Assembly: GCA_025936205.1 (NCBI GenBank)
Contig: JAICTU010000157.1
Location: 1 to 17,444 of the forward strand
Length of the DNA stretch: 17,444 nucleotides
Reading direction: 5' to 3'
DNA from: Polyangiaceae bacterium
GTDB lineage: Bacteria > Myxococcota > Polyangia > Polyangiales > Polyangiaceae
Below are positions 1 through 9,126 of the stretch, piece after piece. The position numbers and the translations under genes are program-made. Numbering within the stretch: position 1 is the stretch's first letter; every line of letters starts with the position of its first letter. The notes beneath the pieces are model-generated. The model was not told the origin of the DNA, did no database searches, and saw only the letters and a list, made by a program, of their open reading frames with translations.

Positions 1-691
1 CGCAGGCGAGCGCGAGCGCCCCCAGCCGGGACTTGTGCATGCCGCGATCGACGAGGATGCGCGCCAGTACGGGCGAGGCTGTCACCGACAAGGACGCGCC
101 CAGGAAGCAGGCGAAGCTGGTGAAGCTGACGCCGCCGGCGGACAGCGTCGGATAGAGCCACAGCGCCAGCGCAGTGCCCATCAGAAACGGTGCGGCCATG
201 CTGACATGCGAGGTGACGCGCAGCGGACGCGGGACCTTGCGCAGCCGGCGAGCATCAAACTCGAGGCCGATCAGGAACGCGAACAGCACCATCCCGATCT
301 GTGAGAGCAGGCCGAGCTGCGGCGCGATCCGCTCCGGTAGGATCAGCGCCTGCAAGCCTGGGGCGATGCGTCCGAGCAGCGATGGGCCGAGCAGGATGCC
401 GGCCAGCACTTCCCCGAGGATCGGCGGCTGGCGCAAATGCCGGAACAGCGTGCCGAGCACCCGGGATGCCAAGCTCACGAGCAGCAAGCTGATCAGCACG
501 TGCAGCAACACCTGATCGCTCGCTGCTGATCCGGGCGCGACAGCCGACGCCGCGGGTGGCGCCAGGTGTTCACCGCGCGCGCGAATCACCAGAAATGAGG
601 CGATCGCGGCGCAGGTGATCATGGCATAGACGCTCGCGGTCCTGTCTCGGAACGAAACGATCCGCTGCAGCCAGCCCGTCAACCGCGACAT
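1..691 (-). CDS. CPA2/Kef-type cation:proton antiporter, N-terminal part
   Basis: This reverse-strand reading frame starts at ATG 689-691 and stays open for 230 codons until it leaves the window at base 1, so only the N-terminal half or less is present. The protein has a first membrane segment near residues 22-36, a second near 61-80, then the family hallmark QPPILGEVLAGILLGPSLLG at residues 88-107. Further hydrophobic segments follow, including LVTSH-like loops and SVTASPVLARIL at 202-213, close to the usual SITAFPVLARIL of monovalent cation:proton antiporters-2. Such proteins exchange K+ or Na+ for H+ across the inner membrane. Whether a RCK/TrkA-N or USP domain follows cannot be seen. The ribosome binding site is weak (AAGA about 8 nt before ATG). 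The gene lies downstream of the UvrA2 gene on the same strand with a 164-bp gap, so it is probably transcribed separately. Family call is firm; the ion is unknown. Confidence 0.9.
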   Translation of the reverse strand, partial: MSRLTGWLQRIVSFRDRTASVYAMITCAAIASFLVIRARGEHLAPPAASAVAPGSAASDQVLLHVLISLLLVSLASRVLGTLFRHLRQPPILGEVLAGILLGPSLLGRIAPGLQALILPERIAPQLGLLSQIGMVLFAFLIGLEFDARRLRKVPRPLRVTSHVSMAAPFLMGTALALWLYPTLSAGGVSFTSFACFLGASLSVTASPVLARILVDRGMHKSRLGALALAC

Positions 692-718
692 CGTTATCGT
701 CTTAACACACCCCGCCCA

Positions 719-741
719 GAGCACGTCAGCTCGTCGTGCTC
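719..741. promoter_or_regulatory. Dyad symmetry upstream of the antiporter gene
   Basis: A perfect 7-bp inverted repeat, GAGCACG at 719-725 and CGTGCTC at 735-741, is separated by 9 nt and ends 28 bp upstream of the antiporter start codon. Position and symmetry would suit an operator for a dimeric regulator. No matching promoter hexamers are convincing, so the regulatory role is inference. Confidence 0.3.
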
Positions 742-855
742 ATTGCTGCTGTCACACCAAAGTTTCCTGCGCGGCTGCTTTTCGGCCCCAGGTAGGGACG
801 CGCGATGGGCGCATTCTGGTACCGCGCGGGGCGTGCGTGTCCGAGCCCTCGAGGC

Positions 856-3356
<2,501 letters not shown>

Positions 3357-3360
<4 letters not shown>

Positions 3361-5477
3361 GCGCGCTCTAGACCCGGAGGCTCGGCTGCGCTCGCAGCGC
3401 CGCGCCTTTCATCGTGCTGCTGGCGCAGCTCGGCGAGCAGCGCCATCAGCGCGTCGGGCTGGACGGGCTTGACCAGATGCCGGTCGATGCCCGCCTCTTT
3501 CGAGCGCACGCGGTCGTCGGGGTTACCCCAGCCGGTGAGCGCCACGATGCGCACGTGCTTGCCCCAGCTCGCGCCGCGCGCCCGGCGCGCCACCTCGTAG
3601 CCGCTGATATCGGGTAGCCCGATGTCGAGCAAGATCACCTGCGGCTCGATCTGTGCGCCCAGCGTGAGCGCGCTCTCGCCGTCGTGCGCCAGCTGCACCT
3701 GCGCGCCGGCCAGCTCCAGCAGCTCTCCCAGCATCTCGGCCGAGTCGCGGTTGTCTTCGACCACCAGCACGCTCAGGTGCTGCAAGGCAGGCAGGGCGGG
3801 CGCCTTCAGGCTCGCGGGGGCAGCGGGCGCGGGCAGGGGCACCGCCCGTGGCAGGCGCACCGTGAAGGTGCTGCCTTGCCCGGCGCCGGCGCTCATGGCG
3901 CTGACACTACCGCCGTGCAACTCGACCAGCTTGCGCACCAGCGCCAGGCCGACGCCGAGCCCGCCCTGATGCCGCCCGACCCGGTAAAACATGTCAAACA
4001 CGCGCGGCAATTGCTCCGGCTCGATGCCGATGCCGCTGTCCTGAACGCTGAAGGTCAGCTCTCGGGGCTCATCGGCAGCGTCCCCTTGGGGCGGCGGCTC
4101 GAGCCGCGCCGTGAGCGAGATTTGTCCGCCGGCTGGCGTATAACGCGCGGCATTGGTCAGCAGATTCGTCACCACCTGCACCAGTCGGGCAGCATCCGCT
4201 TCGAGCTGCACCTCCTGCTCCGGCAGCTGCACGCTGACGCGGTGCTGCTGAGCTTCGATCAGGTAGCGGTTGGCCTCGAGCGCGCCGGCCACGATCTCCG
4301 ACAGGCGCACCTGCCCTTTGCGCAGCTCCAGGCTGTCGCGCGAAATGCGGTTGACGTCCATCAGGTCGTCGATCAGCCGTGTCAGGTGCTCCACCTGGCG
4401 CTCGATCACCGCGTGCGGCTCGGTCGCTTCGGAGTGCGCACCGGCGCGGGCCCGCAGCAAGCGGACCGCATTGCGCACGGGCGCGAGCGGGTTGCGCAGC
4501 TCGTGCGCGAGCACGGCCAGGAACTCCGTCTTGCGGCGGTCCGCATCGGCGAGCGCGTCGAGCGAGCGCACTACCTGCTCGTGCAGGCTGCGCTCGGCCT
4601 GCGCGGCGTTGATCGCCTGATGGAAGACCACCTCGCCCGTGCGCCAGACCACGACCACGAACACCAGGCTGAACGCGATCACGGTCAGCGCGCGCCCGAC
4701 GACCTGATCATAGAGGCCTAGATCCTGACCCCAGAGTCGCAGCAGCATGAGCAGTGCCGGCACGAGGATGGCTGCCGGCAGCAGCCGCCGCAGCAAGATC
4801 GCGCCACTGTCCTCGGCGACGAGGCGCCGCATCAGGCCCGCCTCCGGCTGGGCGACGAGCAGCCCCACCGAGACGAGCCAGAGCGCCAGGGCCGTGGGCA
4901 ACGCGATGGCGGTGATCTTCCCGAGGCTGTACAGCGCGCGGGCGTCGTACAGGTAACCGAGCAGCGGCACGGAGGTAATCAGCGTGACGGTGAGCGCCAG
5001 GTACTGAAAGGGCGCGCGCTCCTCACCGACGCGGCGATCGATCAGCAGCCGCGCCAGGCCCAGCAAGGCGAAGCACAGCGAAGCCAGGGGACCCATGCGG
5101 TTCGGGCTCTCCGTGGCGATGGCGCCCGCGGCCTCCTCGAACAGCAGCTCGTCGATGCCCAGGTTGATGCCGGACAAGTGCTCGAACAGCGTGGCCGAGC
5201 CCACGCCGAAGACCAAGCCGGCCAGGCCCCGGGCCGCGCGTGCCGGGATGCGCCGGTCGCCCTGCTCGCCGAGCCCGAGCAGCAGCACGACCGCGCCCAT
5301 GAAGGCCAGGCACACCGAGGTGTTCGCCTTCATGTTGATGCCGGCAAAGGCGCTGCCTTGCAGGTTCTCGTTACCCAGCACCCAGCCGGTGAACGCCGTC
5401 AGACCGATCACGGTCGCGGCCAGGCCGCACACCACGGCCACGGCGCGAAAGCGGCGGCTGAAGAGATCCTGGGCCAA
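3357..5477 (-). CDS. Membrane-bound hybrid histidine kinase with C-terminal receiver domain
   Basis: A 706-residue sensor kinase. Residues 11-280 form a multi-pass membrane region of about seven or eight hydrophobic segments with no sensor family I can name. A short linker leads to a HisKA domain with the H-box HELRNP, phospho-acceptor His325. The HATPase_c domain has the N-box [11 protein letters not shown] (Asn442), G1 DSGIGI at 480-485, an F-box near 494-498 and G2 GLGVGLAL at 506-513. After an Ala/Pro linker (about 545-565) comes a receiver domain with acidic Glu574/Asp575, phospho-acceptor Asp618, Thr648 and Lys670. No output domain follows, so phosphate presumably passes to a separate partner. 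The longest frame starts with TTG at 5475-5477, with GGAG only 2 nt upstream; a GTG at codon 13 is an alternative. It is the first gene of an operon with uvrA, which overlaps it by 4 bp. Substrate and signal are unknown. Confidence 0.93.
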
Positions 5478-5487
5478 AACTCCAGGA

Positions 5488-5516
5488 ACTATAGCCCCAT
5501 CCAGACCCCGGGTCAG
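5488..5516 (-). promoter_or_regulatory. Possible sigma-70-like promoter for the kinase-uvrA operon
   Basis: On the reverse strand, CTGACC (5516-5511) and TATAGT (5493-5488) are spaced by exactly 17 bp. Transcription would begin near 5481, only a few bases before the TTG start at 5477, giving an almost leaderless message or pointing to a later start codon. Myxobacterial promoters are poorly predicted by eye, so this is tentative. Confidence 0.3.
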
Positions 5517-5598
5517 GTGCCAGGATGCCTCGTTCGGAGCCCACCGGGCGTCTTTTTTCGTTGTCGGAGGCGGGGCATCTCTGAGATGCGGAGCTCCG

Positions 5599-6483
5599 AT
5601 GTTATCCGAACGCCGGCGCGGTCTCGCTTTTTCGCTGCTCGGCGCCCTGTTCTCCGCGCTGTACTTGTTCCCTTACAAGCGCGCGGCGCAGTTTGCTCCT
5701 GCCGACGTGCTCGCGTTTGCACTGCTCGTGGTGGCGGCGGTGCTCAGCGTCGGTGCGACCTGGTTCGAGCGCCGGCCAGCCCCGAGCCCTGCGGCCGCGC
5801 CGGCTCGCCTGCTCTGGGCACCGGCGCTGCTGCTGGCCGTGCTGACCATCACCGGGAACTATTGCGGGGCGCAGGCCGTGGCGCGGCTCGACCCGGCCAT
5901 CAATAGCGTGCTGCTGCGCACGGAGGTCGTGTTCGTGGGTGTGCTCGGCGCGCTGCTGCTGCGTGAGCCGATCACGAGGCGGCTGGCGCTCGGTTCGGCC
6001 ACGGCGCTGGCCGGGCTGTGCGTCATGCGCTGGCCGCTCTCGTTCGAGACGGGCAGCAGCGGCGTACCGTGGGCGCTCGGAGCGGCGGCGAGCTTCGGCT
6101 CGATGCAAGTGATCACGCGCCGGGTGATCCATCGCATCTCACCCGCGAGCGTCAACACGCTGCGCCTGTGGATCGCCGTGTGCCTGCTGGCTTGTGTTCC
6201 ACACCTGCTCGATCGCGCGCTCCGCGCCGGCGCGCAGTTCTGGGTGTTTGTGGCCGGTGCCGGCTGTTTCGGCCCGTTTGCAGGCCGCCTGTGCATCATG
6301 TATTCGCTGCGCGGCCTGCGCGCCGCAGAGTCGGCGCTGCTCTTGCTCCTGGCGCCCGTGTTCGCGTTCACGATCGGGTATGTCGGCTGGGGTACGGTCC
6401 CCAGCGGGCGCGAGCTGGCGGGAGGCGCGCTGATGCTGATCGGCATTGCGTTGCCACAGCTGGGCGCGCTGGCCTGGCTCTGA
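5599..6483 (+). CDS. EamA/DMT-superfamily transporter
   Basis: A 294-residue integral membrane protein that is mostly hydrophobic, with about ten predicted segments in two halves of five, the usual EamA fold. Typical family features are a short basic N-terminus before the first helix (SERRRGLAFSLLGALFSALY), the motif NSVLLRTEVVFVGVLGALLLREPIT closing the first half, and a GGALMLIGIAL-type helix near the C-terminus. DMT exporters move amino acids, metabolites or drugs out across the inner membrane; the substrate cannot be read from sequence. ATG 5599 was chosen because GGAG lies 5 nt upstream and the hydrophobic pattern begins there. The frame stays open far upstream, but that part is antisense to the kinase gene and is not protein-like. 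The gene is divergent from the kinase-uvrA operon with a 121-bp shared spacer, so shared control is possible but unproven. Confidence 0.9.
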   Translation: MLSERRRGLAFSLLGALFSALYLFPYKRAAQFAPADVLAFALLVVAAVLSVGATWFERRPAPSPAAAPARLLWAPALLLAVLTITGNYCGAQAVARLDPAINSVLLRTEVVFVGVLGALLLREPITRRLALGSATALAGLCVMRWPLSFETGSSGVPWALGAAASFGSMQVITRRVIHRISPASVNTLRLWIAVCLLACVPHLLDRALRAGAQFWVFVAGAGCFGPFAGRLCIMYSLRGLRAAESALLLLLAPVFAFTIGYVGWGTVPSGRELAGGALMLIGIALPQLGALAWL

Positions 6484-6565
6484 ACGCAAACCTGTGCTGC
6501 TTCGAACCGGGATAGGGCGCGATTCTGGTGACGGGACCTCTGCAGTCGAGACACGAAGGGATGCG

Positions 6566-7195
6566 ATGCGCGCCTGCAATGAACGGTGGATGGTCAGCGG
6601 CTGGGGTCGGAGCCTGATCGTCGGGCTCGTCGCGTGCGGCGGGCTCGTCGCGTGCGGCGGGCTCGCGGAGGATGGGTGGCGCCCGTCCGACGACGCCGAC
6701 ACGCCGCTGCTGGACACCACCGGCGTCGTGACGGAAGCACATGCCCTGCCTGCCGAAGAATCGTCGCAGCCGGGGCACGATGGCGAGCGGCCGAGCTCGT
6801 CAGACGGTGGCGCGCGCGTGGGCCAAGCGTGCGGGCCGCTCGCCGGAGAAACCCAGACTCTCGTGGTCGGTGAGGTGCTGTTGCAGCAAGATGCGCGTTG
6901 TGGAGCAGGCAACGCCTGCGTGATGCGCGCGCCCGTGGCCTTCGATTGTCGTGAGAGCGTCAGCACCGGGGGCGCCGAGTGCACCCAGGAAAGCGGCGAC
7001 CTCGTTCCCGTACCGCCGCGCGGCTCGCCGGAGCCCGCCTGGCAGCAAAACCTCTGCACCTGCCGCTGCGATGGCAGCGCCCTGGGTGTCAACTACTGCA
7101 GTTGCCCTGGAGGGATGCGCTGCGCGCCGCTGATCGAGAGCTCGGGCGCCAATGCCGCCGCGCGCCCGTATGTTGGCTCGTACTGCGTGTTCTGA
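6566..7195 (+). CDS. Cysteine-rich predicted lipoprotein with duplicated lipobox
   Basis: A 209-residue protein with no catalytic family I recognise. The N-terminus has a hydrophobic stretch from residue 17 and then two consecutive lipobox-like segments, LVAC at 21-24 and LVAC at 27-30, so it should be an exported, lipid-anchored protein. A low-complexity acidic and polar linker follows. From about residue 90 comes a Cys-rich domain with about twelve cysteines, including CTCRC, YCSC and a terminal YC pattern, which suggests a disulphide-bonded extracytoplasmic fold. ATG 6566 is preferred because AAGGG lies 5 nt upstream and it directly precedes the signal sequence; ATG 6561 is out of frame. 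The gene is downstream of the DMT transporter by 82 bp and converges with the next lipoprotein gene, leaving only 11 bp between stops. Lipoprotein status is strong; function is unknown. Confidence 0.8.
   Translation: MRACNERWMVSGWGRSLIVGLVACGGLVACGGLAEDGWRPSDDADTPLLDTTGVVTEAHALPAEESSQPGHDGERPSSSDGGARVGQACGPLAGETQTLVVGEVLLQQDARCGAGNACVMRAPVAFDCRESVSTGGAECTQESGDLVPVPPRGSPEPAWQQNLCTCRCDGSALGVNYCSCPGGMRCAPLIESSGANAAARPYVGSYCVF
6623..6658 (+). repeat. Exact 18-bp tandem duplication in the signal peptide region
   Basis: Two identical 18-bp units, 6623-6640 and 6641-6658, with the start of a third at 6659. Each encodes GLVACG, so the duplication copies the lipobox and its cysteine in frame. Confidence 0.9.
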
Positions 7196-7206
7196 AGCCG
7201 CTGGAT

Positions 7207-8169
7207 TCAATCGCGCGCAGTGATCTGCACGCAGAAGTTGACCGAGTACGACACACTGCCCACGGGAAAGGCGAGAATGATGGCGTTCAGCCGAGTCGTG
7301 TCCACCGCGGAGCCCGAACCACCGTTCCCGCAATTCGTCGTGTCCGCGAATGGTACGGCAACATCGCTGGGCGCAATGGTCTTGCAGAAGTCGGCGCCAC
7401 TGGGATCTTTGTAGATCACCTTCAACGAGTTGGGCTTTGTGGCACCGCTATACACGAAGTCGAACCCCGTCACACCATGAGTGGTCGCGTTCCAGGTGGC
7501 GCTGGAGCTGCTGTCGTCATCCGCGAACGTCAGGGTGTAGGTGGCACCATTGCCGGTTGCAGCATTGCTGACCGTGCCCGAGAAGCAGGGGTCACCGTTC
7601 GTGTAGCTCAGCTGGAGCGTCGTCCCTGTGTCCTTCCAGATGTTGTTCCAGCCGTGAATGCCGAGGCAGTTGCTTTGCTGTCCGTCGTCACTGCCGGTGG
7701 TTTCCAGCGTCCAGCAGGCTGGAACACCGGAGTCGCTTCCGCCCGCACCGGCGCTGCCCGCCGCACCGGCGCTGCCCGCCGTACCGGCGCTGCCCGCGAG
7801 CCCGCCCGCACCGGCGCTGCCCGCCGAGCCCGCGCCACCTGCGCTGCCGCCAGTGCCCGCGTTGCCGGACGCGCCGGAGCTCCCGGCAGCGCCCGAGCCC
7901 CCGGAGCTTCCGCTGCCGCTCGTGCCTCCCTCGCCATCCGCATTGCTCCCCGCGGAGCCGCCGTCATCGCTACCCGCCTCGCCGGTGCTGCCCGCCAGCC
8001 CCGAGAGGGGCACATCGCACCTCCCGTCCAGGCAGATGCCGGCGTCTCGATCGGAGAAGCCGTGGCCCCTTCCGAAGTTATCGTCGAGCAGCTGAGGGCA
8101 GCCGAGCAATCCCACACCACTCGCCACCAGGAGCCATGAGCCGACTCGAGCGGGAAGGATGCGGGACAC
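7207..8169 (-). CDS. Predicted lipoprotein with Gly/Ser/Ala-rich linker and C-terminal beta-type domain
   Basis: A 320-residue predicted surface lipoprotein. From GTG 8167-8169 the protein begins VSRILPARVGSWLLVASG and reaches a lipobox LLGC with Cys24, a normal signal II length. AGGA lies 4 nt upstream of this GTG. The longest frame starts instead at TTG 8214 and would add 15 residues. After about residue 55 a long linker of Gly, Ser, Ala and Asp in roughly three-residue steps (about 95 residues) acts as a flexible spacer or stalk, a style common in myxobacterial envelope proteins. The remaining 165 residues form a domain with six or so cysteines and many beta-prone segments, beginning near PACWTLETTG and ending SVNFCVQITARD; I do not recognise its family, but it looks like an adhesive or binding beta-sandwich. 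The gene converges with the Cys-rich lipoprotein gene. No catalytic motif is visible. Confidence 0.85.
   Translation of the reverse strand: MSRILPARVGSWLLVASGVGLLGCPQLLDDNFGRGHGFSDRDAGICLDGRCDVPLSGLAGSTGEAGSDDGGSAGSNADGEGGTSGSGSSGGSGAAGSSGASGNAGTGGSAGGAGSAGSAGAGGLAGSAGTAGSAGAAGSAGAGGSDSGVPACWTLETTGSDDGQQSNCLGIHGWNNIWKDTGTTLQLSYTNGDPCFSGTVSNAATGNGATYTLTFADDDSSSSATWNATTHGVTGFDFVYSGATKPNSLKVIYKDPSGADFCKTIAPSDVAVPFADTTNCGNGGSGSAVDTTRLNAIILAFPVGSVSYSVNFCVQITARD
7743..7823 (-). repeat. 18-bp tandem repeats encoding the GSAG-type linker
   Basis: Three adjacent 18-bp units (7743-7760, 7761-7778, 7779-7796) differ by one base, and a fourth identical copy lies at 7806-7823 after a 9-bp interruption. 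They encode six-residue Gly/Ser/Ala steps in the lipoprotein linker and would allow length change by slippage. Confidence 0.85.
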
Positions 8170-8230
8170 GCAGTCCTGAACGACCGAAAACGGCAAGTCT
8201 CGACGATCCAGCAACGATCCGTCGAGCTGG

Positions 8231-8281
8231 CTGAGCGCGCGCGCAGCGCGGACGTTCCACGCTGGAACAAAGCGCGCTCAG
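8231..8281. repeat. Nested inverted repeat upstream of the lipoprotein gene
   Basis: Outer arms CTGAGCGCGC (8231-8240) and GCGCGCTCAG (8272-8281) match perfectly over 10 bp. Inside them, GTTCCA (8254-8259) and TGGAAC (8263-8268) form a second dyad with a 3-nt spacer. It sits 62 bp or less upstream of the lipoprotein start and could be an operator or a leader hairpin. Confidence 0.6.
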
Positions 8282-8459
8282 ACGACGCCGGATCGAGCCG
8301 CTGCACGCCGTCGTGTGCCGACTCGGAGCAGGTCCCGATCTCCAAGCCTCCGAGGATTTTGGGGGCCGGGCCCTGAGGAATCCCGCGAACCGGCGCGAAA
8401 GAGCCCTTGATCTCCTGGAGTTCACCGGCCGCGCAGCTTGCGCGGGACTGCCGTGCGGC

Positions 8460-8477
8460 GCCTCAGAATTCTGAGGC
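8460..8477. repeat. 18-bp perfect palindrome
   Basis: GCCTCAGAATTCTGAGGC reads the same on both strands, centred between 8468 and 8469. It lies 25 bp from the larger palindrome at 8503-8534. Likely a protein binding site or remnant of an element; role unknown. Confidence 0.65.
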
Positions 8478-8502
8478 CTTCGGCGGAGGGGTTCTGCGCT
8501 CG

Positions 8503-8534
8503 CAAATCGAAGTTTCCATGGAAACCTCGATTTG
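8503..8534. repeat. 32-bp palindrome, one mismatched pair
   Basis: The arms 8503-8518 and 8519-8534 are reverse complements except at 8511 (A) against 8526 (C). The core is GTTTCCATGGAAAC. It is clearly richer in A/T than its surroundings and lies in non-coding DNA, which fits a binding site for a dimeric regulator or a small mobile element end. Confidence 0.7.
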
Positions 8535-8702
8535 TACGGCGCGGGGGGACCTGGCGAGCTGCTCCGACGGAGCGGATGCCGGCGTGGCACGGCGCCGCCG
8601 CACGGACCCTTCTCGCTGCTGTCTCGCTCTTTTGGCGATGAATTCGTGGGGATCTCTCAGGGCCGGGCCTGCACCCGACAGCGCCGAGCGCACCTCGGGG
8701 CC

Positions 8703-8941
8703 CTGCATCGCATCGCTCACGCGCGACGCACGCCCTCGTTCGCTCTCGTCGTGCAACACCAGCGCGTCGCGAGCTGCGTCGTCGAACAGGATGCCGCCCA
8801 GTTTGCCTTCGGGTGCGGATAGACGAACACCGCACCGGCGATCGGCACCAGCAGCGCGCCGGTGAAGAGCGCCTCCGCCGTGCGAAAGCGTGGCCAGTCC
8901 GGGCGCCATTGCAGCTCCGCGGGCTGGCCCGCTCCTGCCAT
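8703..8941 (-). pseudogene. Decayed N-terminal fragment of a PAP2-type phosphatase gene
   Basis: From ATG 8939-8941 the reverse strand reads WRPDWPRFRTAEALFTGALL and then PHPKANW, after which the frame loses sense. In the next frame the same line continues GGILFDDAARDALVLHDESE and then RGRASRVSDAMQ, ending near 8703. Together these match, from memory, the conserved N-terminus of a myxobacterial phosphatase PAP2-like family (W-x-x-x-WPRF ... NW-x-GGILFDDAVRDAL ... ASD). The break falls at a G run at about 8797-8799 and fits loss of one base. Beyond SDAMQ the sequence no longer resembles the family, and the membrane helices and catalytic KxxxxxxRP, PSGH and SRxxxxxHxxxD motifs are absent. It is therefore both frameshifted and truncated. 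A sequencing error could explain the shift but not the missing C-terminus. Family assignment rests on recall, not a search. Confidence 0.6.
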
Positions 8942-9126
8942 TCCCCTGGCACCGGCAAGCGCGCGCTGCGTACGAAATTTAAGCGCAGCGCTCTCACCAG
9001 GATGTCGCGGGCGCGGGCGACTCAGTGGCAGCGATGCTCGTCACGAGTTTGGATCGATGGCGTCTGTTGACGGTAACCTGCGGGGCCGGTACGAGCGTCG
9101 GCGCACGCAGCACATTCAGAGACGAG

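Larger units (their letters stand above)
8170..8702. other. Gene-poor stretch with several strong palindromes
   Basis: I find no credible gene here. The open frames on both strands are Arg/Pro/Ser-rich and lack a domain or a good start. It holds a nested inverted repeat at 8231-8281, an 18-bp perfect palindrome at 8460-8477 and a 32-bp near-perfect palindrome at 8503-8534. It lies upstream of the minus-strand lipoprotein gene and downstream of the decayed PAP2 fragment, so it probably contains the lipoprotein promoter plus degraded DNA. Confidence 0.6.

Noticed and set aside
5539..5558. GCCC-ACC-GGGC followed by a T-run before the DMT transporter
   Set aside because: The stem is only 4 bp and there is no gene upstream on that strand, so I do not call a terminator or attenuator.
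5095..5598. Upstream extension of the DMT transporter frame
   Set aside because: It is antisense to the kinase N-terminus and not protein-like; ATG 5599 has a ribosome binding site and starts the hydrophobic pattern.
6139..7092. 317-codon - strand frame
   Set aside because: Antisense to the DMT transporter and Cys-rich lipoprotein; Ser/Arg/Pro-rich with no motif.
6979..8139. 386-codon + strand frame with TGAARR repeats
   Set aside because: The repeats are the antisense reading of the lipoprotein linker repeats; the upstream part crosses the end of another gene.
8407..8997. Several overlapping frames on both strands in the palindrome region
   Set aside because: Low-complexity Arg/Pro/Ala/Ser sequence without starts or domains; only the two short PAP2-like pieces make sense.
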